Assembly (NCBI GenBank): GCA_033977485.1
Contig: CM066998.1
Span: forward strand, 31,497,501-31,561,500
From: Hydrangea macrophylla
Lineage: Eukaryota > Streptophyta > Magnoliopsida > Cornales > Hydrangeaceae
Direction: 5' to 3'
DNA: 64,000 nucleotides
Positions 50,265 to 61,327 of the stretch are shown in pieces (within the stretch, counting starts at the first letter, position 1; each line of letters opens with the position of its first letter). A program made the position numbers and the translations under genes. The notes under the pieces are model-generated. The model was not told the origin of the DNA. It saw only the letters and a program-made list of their open reading frames with translations, and ran no database searches.

Positions 50265-50290
50265 TGGTATCAGAGCCTTAGGTTTCGACG
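50265..50290 (+). promoter_or_regulatory. S1 primer binding site (tRNA-iMet, extended)
   Basis: TGGTATCAGAGCC lies 8 bp after the LTR. It continues TTAGGTTTCGA, which apart from two extra T is also complementary to the T arm of initiator tRNA-Met. Confidence 0.8.
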
Positions 50291-50616
50291 CGCTCACTGA
50301 TTATCCTACACCTTAAGTTATGAGCCTAAGATTTCCCTCGTATTAGTACTGACACTAAGTTAGCTCCTCTTACATGACTATGGAGTCGAGCTTCGTTCAT
50401 GATGATTTTGGAGGTCACTATAATCGTGACGATCGTATCCAGCCTGCCGACCCTGTACTATATCGATAGCGGATCTGCAAGAGGGCAAGGCATATCTTGG
50501 TGTAGGACGTACGGAGAGTTGTGCTTACCAATACATTGCAGTATCTGGATCGAGTTCAGCCCTAGTCGATCCATGCTTCAGAGACTACCATACTTAATCA
50601 CCAGGACCTTATCAGC

Positions 50617-51065
50617 ATGACTCAGGACAAGTCACTATATGACGATATACTCTTCCCGATTATCATGGCGGCACCAGCACCACCATTCTCACCCGAGCCC
50701 ATACCAGAGCCAGATGCAAATTTAGATCCCATTGATACAGATAGCGACAACGACATAGCGAGTGAAGAGGATTCTATAGGCAGTGACCACTCAGCAGATG
50801 ACCCATCTGATTGTGACGACACATATGATGACAATGACCTGACAATTGTGACGATCCGGTAAGTAGCGATGATGAGCTGATCGAGGAGGTTAACCCTACA
50901 GACGATCTTCAGAGACCAGGGGATGATGTACACGACCATCCAGCACCACAAGTTGACGGGGACGAGATGATACTGATGCCTGAGCAGGACCACGAAGCAG
51001 ATCCAGCTGACATCAAGGAGAAGGAGGAGGACCCTGAGGAGGAATTCTTAGAGGACCCGTTATAG
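50617..51065 (+). pseudogene. S1 acidic, proline-rich coding relic
   Basis: One frame (50617-50862) encodes a Pro- then Asp/Glu/Ser-rich stretch. A shift of frame near 50850 continues the same acidic composition to a stop at 51063. Similar acidic leaders precede gag in some Tekay-type polyproteins. The assignment rests on composition and position only. No capsid, knuckle or pol follows. Confidence 0.5.
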
Positions 51066-51662
51066 ATAATAAGAGAGGCAAACTTTACCATAGATATGAT
51101 AGGCGAGTACCATAGTAAGCAGTCATATCCTTTCTACTCATTCCACTTAAGTAAATCGATGCCTTCTATTCTAATGGTCATTTCTTCTGGAAAAGGGATC
51201 TATATAATTTAAAAAGTGGCTCTGATTACCATCAATAATTATTGTGATACAGTCCTTGATAAGTAATTCATTTCCTTAAATTTTTAGAAATTCCCCAGTC
51301 AACAATTCTTGAGTATGTACCTTGATCATCCGATTCTTGACAAATTCTTTTGAAAACAAGTTCGATCACTAGTACTGCAAAGTCATTCTTTTTGACTTAT
51401 TATTCCTTGAACAAATTCTTACAAGTTCATTTCATTTGAAATAATCCCAAATGAGTTCTCTGTCCTTGTTCTTGCCATGAACTCAAAAAAAAAAAAATTT
51501 TGTACTCTCTGAACATCTTGACCTCTTATTGTCTCTCTCAGTTGCTACCTTATTCTTTATCAGTGGGGTTTTGTTTGGACTATTTCACTTATGAAATACC
51601 TAATTCTTATTTCATTCGTTGAAGGCCTTATGCCATCAGTTACTTTCATTTCCTATAAATCT
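51066..51662 (+). other. S1 residual internal sequence
   Basis: No gene or repeat is recognised. It is AT-rich, with a 13-base A-run near 51484. It lies between the acidic relic and the truncated 3' LTR. It could be the 3' untranslated region left by an internal deletion. Confidence 0.4.
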
Positions 51663-52254
51663 TGATTTTGAGAATAAGAAAAGACGAACAAGACATAGTA
51701 TCGAGAATAAGAAATGATGAACGAGATATGGTTTCAAGAAATAAGAAGAGATGAAGAATAACATACCTTAAGTGGTGGTAACCTTAAGGGGACCCTCACT
51801 TAGCTTAACCGCTAACGGCTTTTCATGCTGCTGGACCTTCCACGTCCAGCCTTTGCAGGTCCAGACGGAGCCGACTGCTATCAAGATGCTGACTTTACTA
51901 CTGAAGACTATGCTACTGAAGATTACTACGAGGAAGGCTACGGTTTCGCCAGCTAAAGACTTTGGAGCTTTTCTTTTGTTATAGTTCTGTTATTATTATT
52001 ATGTTAGTGATGTAATAGTTTAGCTGGTCTTGTAATATGTATCTTTTGGATATCTTTTTGGCCTGTAATATACTACTGATGTTAGACTTGAATGTTTTAA
52101 ATTTCTGCTTCCGCTGAACCTAGTCACTTTCCCATATAACATTATTGTTATAAACATGTTTGGACAATCAGGTGACACTCACAACCAGTCACGTGTCTAC
52201 GAACCCATAAAGAAAATTTATTTTTCCCTATTTTTGGTACTTCGGGGAGTGACA
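51663..52254 (+). repeat. S1 3' LTR, 5'-truncated
   Basis: It matches 49664-50256 nearly base for base (from TGATTTTGAGAATAAG to GGGGAGTGACA). The first 2.6 kb of the LTR are missing. Confidence 0.9.
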
Positions 52255-52259
52255 GATTT

Positions 52260-53764
52260 ACGTTATATGTTTATTATTAGTGCTGTATTGAATAATATAC
52301 CTGTTTGAATAATGAATCCCTAATGGATTGTATAAAGCAAAATTGGTTGAATAACAATTAAGGTGATGTTATTAATTGAATTGAGAAGCCGACATGCATA
52401 GTAGTGGGTCTATTGACCGCAGAGGTTGATACTATTATGATGGTATATGTGAATGCAATCACAGAGATCATATGATGTCGGGTGTGGGATTTACTTGAGG
52501 TAAGACACTTATAGGTGTGGGAAAGCTGGGACTATGTGTCAGGCTAATATGTCAAGTAATGTATTCAGGCCTATTGGTCAGAATGATGTGTTGATTTGGA
52601 GTGTGGACTCCGGATTGAGTTTAATACAGTGGGGCAGGATGACTAGTATGTGTTAGGGCATGTCGGCCAGGGCATGGTGACTAGAGGAGATACTGGGGCG
52701 TGGTGGCCAGAGAATATATCAAAGGGCGTGCTGGCTGTAATGTATCGAGCGTATTGGCTAGGTGTGCTAGCCATAATGTATCGAGCGTATTGGCTATCGA
52801 GCATATTGGCTAGGCGTGATGGCCATAATGTATTGAGTGTATTGGCTAGGCAGGGCCATTATGTATCAAGCATCTTAGCTGGGCATGTTGGCCATAATAT
52901 ATCAGGAATATTGGCTGGGCGCTTTGGCCAGGATGTATCAAAATGTATTGGCCAGAGAGTTGGAGGTTGGTGTCGAGTTAAGAGATTTTGTTACGGGACT
53001 ACATGTCCAGTTTACGCTGAAAAGAATTGGGACTTCATGTCAGGTTTGAATAAGTTGAGAAGTATTGGGCTATGTGCCAGGGTAGAAAGGGATTATTCGG
53101 TAAATGAGGTAAGAAATGTGGAAAAGTAAAGCTAAGTGTAGAATGTGGACCCAAGAGTCCATGTTGTGATTGGGATTGGTTGAGATGATGTTCGATGTTA
53201 TATGTTGGGTTAGTGCATACAGGAAAGTGGATGAAGAAATGAACTTTTAACAATGTTGTTTTATACACTACATATCTATAGATGCTCTATTAGTATTTGT
53301 ATTCACTCGGCTTTCGTAGCTGACGGCATTTTATGTCACTTAATATTCTACGTCTAGTTGGCCAGGGTTATGAGTATGCAGGAGAGGAGTACATGGCTAG
53401 GGGCCATAAGGATGAAGCCTATTGAGGCTATGTTGGAGACGACTACTATGCGAATTGAAGACCTAGAGCTTATCGTAGATAGTTTATGTTTATCGTGATG
53501 AGACTATTGTAATAAGTAAGTTTGTAATCGGCATATGTTGTTATAATACTTTAGTTATGCTTTGGAAGACACTTGAGGTTTGTAATAGTATAGTATTAAA
53601 CTCTGATTATGTATATCGAACTTAGAATTTCCCAATGCATGGTTTGATTCATTACTCAGATGATTAGACTTTGTTCATGGACAATATGGTGACTTTCAAT
53701 TATCATGGCTTACGGGTCAAAAAAGGAATTTAGTTTCTCTATTTTTGCTACTGCGGGGCGTGAT
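52260..53764 (+). repeat. H5 5' LTR, second part
   Basis: It continues from 47063 after the S1 insertion. It ends GCGGGGCGTGAT, followed by GGGATTTTTGGTATCCGAGCC, closely like the S1 end. An array of GCGTATTGGCTAGGCGTG-type units (52680-52960, about seven copies) lies in the same part of the LTR as the S1 arrays. The 159-codon ORF 52650-53129 is made of this repeat. Confidence 0.7.
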
Positions 53765-53772
53765 GGGATTTT

Positions 53773-53785
53773 TGGTATCCGAGCC
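53773..53785 (+). promoter_or_regulatory. H5 primer binding site, mutated
   Basis: TGGTATCCGAGCC differs by one base from the tRNA-iMet complement. Confidence 0.75.
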
Positions 53786-54027
53786 TAGGTTCAGTAGTTA
53801 CGTTCACCAATTGTCCAACATTTCTTGGATTTAAACCTTAAGATTCCTTGAGATAGGGGTTGACTCTAAGTAATGTTTTGGAGATTATCTGTACGGAGTT
53901 CTCCTTACTATTAATGCAATAATAGTTCTAATTACTATGTTTAGCTTATGATTTACTTTCTATGGTTATTTTTGGATTAACGAGTAACCAATAGATGTCT
54001 TTCTAGGTATCAAACCCTACTACATCA

Positions 54028-54189
54028 ATGGTAGGGAAAGCTACCCAGAATTGTCCCGCACAGATTGAGGATGCACCCCCAACACCCTAGGCTGTTGATC
54101 TAACTGGAATGTTCGAAGCGTTTGTGTATAGAATGGAACGAATTAACAATCCCAATGTGAACTACGGCAATAACCATGGATAACTGCTG
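54028..54189 (+). pseudogene. H5 gag relic, N-terminal part
   Basis: ATG 54028 opens a frame with a stop after 20 codons (54088-54090), then reads on (VDLTGMFEAFVYRMERI) in a way typical of the region before the capsid domain. It breaks off near 54189, where unrelated DNA begins. Confidence 0.6.
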
Positions 54190-56299
54190 ACGACATCCTA
54201 TTGACGCGTTTTCTTATCACACCCAAGTGTAGGTGATCGTACAAGTAATAAAGTTCTGGAAGTCCAGGTCGAACCCACAGGGAACGGAATAAAATTTTAT
54301 AAAGTTAAGTATATAACTATTTTGTCACTAAAAAGAAAATAAAAGATGATGGGTTTTTGTGGGGTTTTACTAAATTACTAATTTTTATATGTTTGCAATA
54401 AAAGTAATTAAAGCTATTTTTTTTTTAACAGTTTATGGTAAAGATTTAAATTAACTAACATACTAGTAAGAAAAGGAAGAAAAATATATAAAAGCTAAAT
54501 TTTTGTGAGATAAACTTTTTAAATTTAATAATAGCGAAAGATGGAAATAATACAGATATTTAAGCAAAACTATTATAAAACAGGAAATATTAATTAACTA
54601 GGGGAAATGATTTAAAGGAATTGGGAATATGCAAACCAACACTAGATCCCACAACTTTTGTGCATTTAAAAAGCATTTGGCATTTAAGACCGCAGAGTCA
54701 TTCTTTATTTAAAAATAAACTTCCACTAGTCAGGGTCATATCAAGTGTGTCAGGTTTGATATGAAACGACGTCGTTTGGTTTAAAGAAAAATAAAAAGGC
54801 AATTGGGCAGTAGCCAGGTTCGAACCGTGCCCCGCCGCGGACATGGGTTATTCGGCGTCCAGTCCCCACCACTCTGCCACTACACAATTGCCTATCCATT
54901 ATTGGATAGAAATATATATAAGCACATATTTGAAATATTAACTTTGTCATGTGAGTTGTTTGAGTATGCTAGGTGTTTTTTATGACAAAAGGCATAGTTT
55001 GACAATCCACATAATTAGGCTTTTTATTTCAAATATATATAATCTTTTGAGCCCATTATAGCCATAGTATATAAACATGTTAAATGGTCATAAACTATAG
55101 ATACATAGATATTTTTGGCCATAAATGAAAAAATAACTCATCCAGATAAATTTGCCCATTTAAGATTAGTGCACAGAAGTTGTGGTTTCTAAGTTTTTAT
55201 TACATATCCCCAATTAAAGTTTTAGCCTACCATTTTGGAATTGAAACTGTCTTCCAAATAAAATTTAAAGATAAATTAAATAGGTGTAAACAGTGACTGC
55301 TCAATTAAAACTAAAGTTGTGAAACTAAGGTAGGGGTGAAATATAATATTATTATATTATTTTCTTTACTTAACATGAGCTGGGATTGAATTTGTGGAAT
55401 CTGCAAAATAGCAAAGTTTAGTACAACTGGGCTAATAAAATATACATAAATGGAAATACTGAACCAAAAATAAAATACTAAACCTTTGACTTTGGATTCT
55501 TGTGGGGTCACAGTGGTTGAACTCCAAGAACACAAATAAGGCCAAACCAAATCCAAATATACTTTTGGAGTGAGATATGGGTATGATGTACTTTTGGACT
55601 TTAGTAGGTGATTACAACAACTACGTGGCTAAGAAATCTGACACTTAATCGCAAAATCTATCTTCTAGTGAATAAAAATATTGCTATAAAAATTGGAAAT
55701 TTGAAGTTTCTAACTATTTTAGAGGACAACTATAAGTATTACTAGACTAAAGATATTAAATCTAAATTTAAATAGTACTATTTTACTACTAAAAATTGAC
55801 AAAGGTCATACAAGAAAACAAATATTTTAAATTTAAGAAATACAGTACATAAAGTTTTGCTACATATTTTTGAACATAAAATCATCAATTACATAAAAGT
55901 GAAATTTTACAACTACTAGAACTAGAAAAGGCAAAGAAAAACTAAAGTTTCCTATTTCTAGGGACAATATAAAGTGCTCACATAATAACCTCCCCTAAAC
56001 TATTCTCTCCAAACTGTGATTGTGAAAAGCTGTGTTGTCGTGAATTGGTGTGAGCTGTGTGTTGTTCGTTTGGCTTCGTTTTTATAGACGAAATTTTTAT
56101 GTAATCGTCACTGCGTTCATCAGCGTATTTGCTATTTTCTTCGCTGCGTCCAATTTTTCTTCGTTTTCTGACAGTTCCTGATCCTGCAGCCAAAGAAGAA
56201 AGAAAAAAAAAAAGAGAGGGAGAGAGAGAATGAAAGTGAAAGGAAATAATAATAAAAAAATAACAAACATACAAAGCTTGGATGTTTGCAGTGCTTTTC

Positions 56300-56337
<38 letters not shown>

Positions 56338-56610
56338 AGCTACCAAACAGTACAATTACTGTTTGGTTACTATTTATCTTTGACTAAAAAAAATGAATAT
56401 ATTATAGTGTGGTTGCTACTTCTTTCCTCCCCTTTATTTCACTTCATTTTTACCTAAACATATAAAATGTGTAAAAACAAATAATTACACGCATTTGAGT
56501 GACATCACTGTTAAATTATATTAATTCAAATATGCGTGTAAAACTAGGAATTCGGGGGATTAAATGCGTATTGTGTCTATTATATTGGCACATAAATATA
56601 CAATATTCAA
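54190..56610. other. Unidentified 2.4-kb insertion in H5 gag
   Basis: It separates two halves of one gag, so it was inserted. No LTR pair, clear terminal inverted repeat or target duplication is found. The left part has AAGTGTAGGTGATCGTACAA and a TCGAACCCACAGGGAAC segment. The rest is AT-rich, with a tRNA-like hairpin (54798-54892) and a 35-base T-run (about 56302-56336). Boundaries are good to a few tens of bases. No gene is seen; ORFs here are short. Confidence 0.55.
54798..54892 (-). other. 95-nt hairpin with tRNA-like promoter boxes
   Basis: Both ends are GGCAATTG/CAATTGCC, and the imperfect pairing extends to about 20 bp. On the minus strand TGGCAGAGTGG (54869-54879) fits the pol III A box. 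GGTTCGAACC (54817-54826) fits the B box. The D, anticodon and T arms do not fold cleanly, so it is not called a tRNA gene. It could be a tRNA-derived SINE head or a decayed tRNA. Confidence 0.5.
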
Positions 56611-56611
56611 T

Positions 56612-57464
56612 GTTTATCAACTGCCAAGGCCCGTTGAGGATCAAATAGTAGAGCATTTCCATCATTTTTGTCTAAAGAAGTTTGACGAAAATACTAAGCC
56701 ATGGCAAGCAGAACAATGGCTTCGAGGGATAGAAGCAATCTTCGACACCCTAGGTGCAATGAGATTGAGAAGCATCGGCTGGTGACATTCCAGTTGACTT
56801 ATGTAGTGGTCGATTGATGGGAATCGGAGAAAGCAACCGTAGGAGAGGATGCAGCTGGACGAATGCCCTGGATCACATTTAAAGGGCTATTTTTAGAGAA
56901 CTATTTCCCTCAGACGGAGAGGAACAAGAAGGAGAGGGAATTTATTGAGTTGAGATAAAGGAACTAGACTATACGGGAGTATACGGTGCAGTTTGAATGG
57001 TTATCCCATTTTGGCTTTCATATGATCGATACTTCAAAGAAGAAGAATAGGTAGTATCACCAAGGCCTCTCACTGCCACTTTAATGGATGACTCTGAATC
57101 ATCAGGGTCAAACTTTCAAGGCCATGGTAGGAATGGCAATTGGCCATGAGGATATCAATGGTCAAGAACTAGGATGCTTTCGGAATTGACCACTGCCCAG
57201 GGGTAATCAAGGACCCAAACCTTAGATGCAGTTCCACGGAAACAAGCATAACTGGATTGGTGAAAGGAAGCCACAACCTACGTTTTCCCAAAACCATTAT
57301 GTTCCCACAAGGATTACCTAATTCTATTGGAGGCAATATTGGCTGATTCTTTAATTGTGGAAAGCCATATCATTAGGCTAAGGATTGCAGAGCTCCCAAG
57401 AACTACAACTAGGTGAGCGTTCTCTGCTATAACTATAACAAGCATGGCCATGTTAGTGTGGACA
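56612..57464 (+). pseudogene. H5 gag relic, capsid and double zinc knuckle
   Basis: Capsid-like sequence is readable at 56612-56785 (VEDQIVEHFHHF, then QWLRGIEAIFDTLGA). It is then frameshifted. Two CCHC knuckles follow: N-C-G-K-x3-H-x4-C at about 57350-57391, with a stop inside, and C-x2-Y-x3-GH at 57424-57464, whose last Cys is lost where TatC inserted. Pol is not in the window. Confidence 0.7.
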
Positions 57465-60400
57465 TGTAGCCTCCGGGAGCCCACCCCCTATTTTCTTTCC
57501 CGGGGTTTAGGAATTGATTTTCCATGTTTGAAATTGATTTGAATAAAAGAAAGAAAGGTCTATTGAATACAGATACTGAGTCGCCACTCGGTCTTTAGGG
57601 AACCAAGAAACCTAATTTTGACTCACCAAAATGGATAAAGGGCAACGGCCCTTCATAACCAAAGAACTTGGTTCAGGGTTTTGGTACAAGAGAGGAAGGA
57701 GCCTTTGCCAAGACTAAAACACCCTCAACTCGCCCCGTCTCTCGACAGGCCTCAATTAGCATCCAAATAATCATCTTATACTATGTTTGGTTCGACAATT
57801 AATACTATGATAGGTATATTACATCTCATAAGAATCTTAAAATGGAAGATCAAAAGATAAGATATCCTTCATAAGATCTAAGCCAAATATCACACAATGC
57901 AAAAGTGAAAAATCACACAAACAAACCTAAGAAAAATTGTCTAATCAGATAGAAAGTAATCAAGTTTTCCTAATCTAAAGGAGGACATGAATTGTTCTTG
58001 AAACAAATAATCAAAGAAATAAAAAAAAAAAAAAAAAAAAACATGCTTAGCAAGCTAGTATAATGCATGTTAATCTTTGAGAAAAGAAGATATCTCAATC
58101 CCCGAGTGGATGAGAAAGGAAGATTAGATCGGGGGACCATAAACGTGTGATCAAGTTCATTCCTTATAATCTTCTTAGATTAAGAGTCACAAAAAACCCA
58201 AATCTTGCATGGATGCAATGTATGATCCTAGAATGTGCAAAGTAGTAGTGTGTTTGTGTTCATGGATTTGCTAAAGTGATTTAGAAGTCTAAAATATGCA
58301 TGGATGAATGAAGGATGTTATTGTAAGATATGTACAAATGTAGTATGAACTATTTTCTAGGAGATGAACTAATTTGGATTGCATGTAAACATCTAATCAA
58401 AGAATAAAGGTTGAAATAAGCTTGCTATGAATAGTAGACAGAATAGTGAGCTGATTTTGTAAAAATGGAAAACTGAATTAGAAGTGTTTTGAATTCATGA
58501 TGTTTTATGAAGATCATCCTTATTGTGTCTAGAACATATATCAAAAATCCAAATCACTATTGAAATTACAGATTGAGAGAAATCATATGAACAAGAAGGA
58601 TTACGCAGACACAGAGTTTGTGTTGTTGACTAAACTGTAGAAAAATCTTAGAAAATAAAAACAAAATATTTAAAGGCCCATATTATATAGAAAGTTCCCT
58701 AAGATACTGAAGTGTAAGGTAAAAATGAGTTGGGACCACTCTTTTTGTAAATGTTTCCTGTAAAACAAGTTGAAAGTCAACCTAAGCTGCTGTGACAAAA
58801 AAATAGAATGTCTAGAAGGAATGTTTGGCTCAAGATGGAACCCTTCCAAGTATTTTTAAATCAAACCAAAAATCATGTGAGTTCTCTAATGAGTTAGGAA
58901 GACTTTCCAAGTGGTCTTGTAATCATCCATTGAGTATTGAGCTCAGAATGGATTTTTTTTTCTTGAGAGAACTCAGAATGGTATTTTGAAGTTGAACAAC
59001 TCACAGTTTTTTAAGATTTGGAGAAAAACAAATGTTTTTTTTCTTGAAATCAAAATGAGGGGTTTAAGAGGAGGTATTGAAATAGGGGTTTTGGGGGAGC
59101 ATTTCTAGCACCAAATGGAGGTTATAACCTATTAAAATATCAACATTAAACTCATATCAAGAACCTCCACAAATGTTGGAAAGCATTATTTTTATTTTGG
59201 AAATGACTTTAAGAATACATAGGAATGTATTAAGTTAGAATCATCATCTATCAAACATGTTTTTGAGGTTAAGAATTATTATCCATAAGGATTCACTTAC
59301 CTCAAATACCATGTCATTATCTAGATGATGATGAACTAGTAAGTAATCAAAGAAAAATAAAAAAGAAATGAGATAAGAAGAGATGAACATAGTATGTAAG
59401 CAAGTAAACAAACAATCAATAGATGATATTCAATATGATGTTGGACTTGTAGCTTAGTGTTTCACTCATATATGGACATTTTATCTCATAGATGCTCACA
59501 AAAATGGTGGTTGGGTGTATTGAATGTGAAGTAGAGAAGAATAATGAAGTAAAAACAGGGTTGGGAACTCACTTTCTCGTTGAAAATCAAAGGAGGAAGC
59601 TCTCTTTCTCTCTATTATAACCTTATCTCTACTACTTTCTCTCTATAGCCTCTATAAACTTGTATTTGCCACCCCTAAAATGAGGAGTCAAGGGAGGTTT
59701 ATATAGGCCAATTTGCGGGGAAGTTTGTGATTTAAAAAGTGCTCCCATTGGTCCCAAACATCTGTGAACATAAAACTATGTCATTTTGGTTATCAATTAT
59801 TCAATTTGGGGCCACAAAAAAATTACAAAAAATGGACTTCTGAGGGAGAGTGCCGCGGCGGCACTGCTCCTCAGACACCTAGACTATTGTATTTAGGCTC
59901 CCAGAGGTTTCGATATTTGTGAAAATGCCCTATTTCGTCCGAAATTCACAAAAAATGCTTACGAACTCCAAACTGATCTTATGATATACTGTTGGAAAGG
60001 AAATGGAGTGAAATTTCATAAAAAACTAGTTTGGAGATAGGTCACTTCAAAAAAGTTTGTGGTATTCGTGATAAAAGCTGATTTGATCGCCATATTCACC
60101 TTCAAAAATTCAAAACAAATCCGTTTTAAATCCCAAAATTATGTGCGATATACCATTGGAAATCTATTGACCTCTAGTATCCATGAAAAATGTTTTAAAA
60201 ATGATATAGTGGTCCAATTTAAAGTCAATTTTAGGTCAAATCGATCAAACCAGGGTCCTCCAGGAAGACTCAAACTTCTGGAAGCTCCCGGGAGTTGACG
60301 TTTTCGTTCAATTTTCTTTTAAAACTCATTTATTACTTTTCTCATGATCTAGGATGAGCTCAGAAATCTTAGGAAAATTCGGATGATCTTGGTCAAACTT

Positions 60401-60700
60401 TGGTCAAACCAGTCAACGGGGACCTTCCAGGACTTTCGGGTCTCTAGGAGCTGACAATTTTATTCAATTTTATTTTAAAACTCATTTATTACTTTTTCTC
60501 ATGATGTAGCGTGTTTCTAGAACTTTCAGTCCAAATCAGGAGTATTTGGGCTTTCAGGGGTATTTTGGTGTACTACTTTCTGAGTATTTTGAGAGATGGA
60601 ACTAACTTTTAGGAGTCCTTTTTGAGTCTTTTTTGATCATTGTGAACTACCAATTTATGGGTCTCCTATATCTAATATCCGACAAAATGGGGTGACTACA
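57465..60700 (-). repeat. TatC 3' LTR (3236 bp)
   Basis: It begins TGTAGCCTCC and ends GGGGTGACTACA on the plus strand. The first 350 bp match the TatA LTR in layout (GAGTCGCCAC, ACTAAAACACCC, AGGCCTC). A minus-strand TATA box (CCTATATAAAC) is at about 59697-59707. A short GTGCCGCGGCGGCACT palindrome at 59851-59866 echoes the TatA/TatB word. ORFs such as 60059-60298 are incidental. Confidence 0.82.
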
Positions 60701-60714
60701 GTTTGCCCCTCTTT
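60701..60714 (-). promoter_or_regulatory. TatC polypurine tract
   Basis: The minus-strand sequence TAAAGAGGGGCAAAC abuts the LTR. It shares AGAGGGGCAAAC with TatA and TatB. Confidence 0.85.
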
Positions 60715-60868
60715 AGCATGAACTTGCGAGGCAACGCATGTAGCAAACGAGTGCCAAAGATTTGAAGAGACAGGTCTTTTAGAGGTTATAGATTTAGGAC
60801 AAAAAGCGTTACAAAGATGTAATGATGAAAAACATGATGCTGAGGTCAGTGTTGATTGCACTTGTCAT

Positions 60869-60914
60869 AAGCTGCCTACGTATCCCAAGGGGAATCAGAC
60901 CAGGATGTAGTTCA
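60869..60914 (-). other. Conserved non-coding block in TatC
   Basis: AAGCTGCCTACGTATCCC, then GGGGAATCAGACC and TGTAGTTCA. It lies about 170 bp from the LTR, the same distance as the second TatB copy. Confidence 0.65.
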
Positions 60915-61327
60915 GGGTACAAAGGAACAAATCCACATATGCAAATACACAACAAAACAGGCAAATACTATGCTATGAGGATGTAATGCAATTCATGGAT
61001 GTGATATGAATTGTCCTGAGTCCTATCATGTCTAGCATTTTGATCCTAGTATGAGTTGGTACTGTGGGGTGTGTGCCACCCAAGTGGACTTATGTCGTGC
61101 TAGTGTTTCCAACTACGATGCAGTGGCTGACTTAGATAAAGACACCAAGGTTTGGGAGATTTGGGTTTCGGGGCAAACTTCTTGAATTTTAGGAAGTGTT
61201 TTTTGCGAGTGAATGGGATCGGATGCAAGGTTCTCGAGGATGATAACTGAAGAAAACCGACAGGTGAGGGAGCTCATAATAACTGATAGTTAGGGAAACA
61301 TATGATGACCTAAGTGAGGAGGCTCAT

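Larger units (their letters stand above)
47064..52254 (+). mobile_element. S1: internally deleted chromovirus with truncated 3' LTR
   Basis: It has a full 5' LTR (47064-50256), PBS (50265), a short internal part with an acidic coding relic, then only the last 592 bp of the 3' LTR (51663-52254). Pol is absent. It is inserted in the 5' LTR of H5. Confidence 0.85.
57465..61327 (-). mobile_element. TatC: third Tat/Ogre-type element (3' end only)
   Basis: On the minus strand this is the 3' LTR (57465-60700), PPT (60701-60714) and start of the 3' untranslated region (to about 61327). The rest lies beyond an inserted sequence and outside the window. The PPT, the LTR end TGACTACA and the sequence after the PPT resemble TatA and TatB. 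Confidence 0.8.

Noticed and set aside
52650..53129. 159-codon ORF
   Set aside because: Composed of the H5 LTR tandem units, with no domain and no start context of note.
56302..56336. T-run as the poly(A) tail of a minus-strand retrogene
   Set aside because: No coding sequence or target duplication next to it; it may be simple low complexity.
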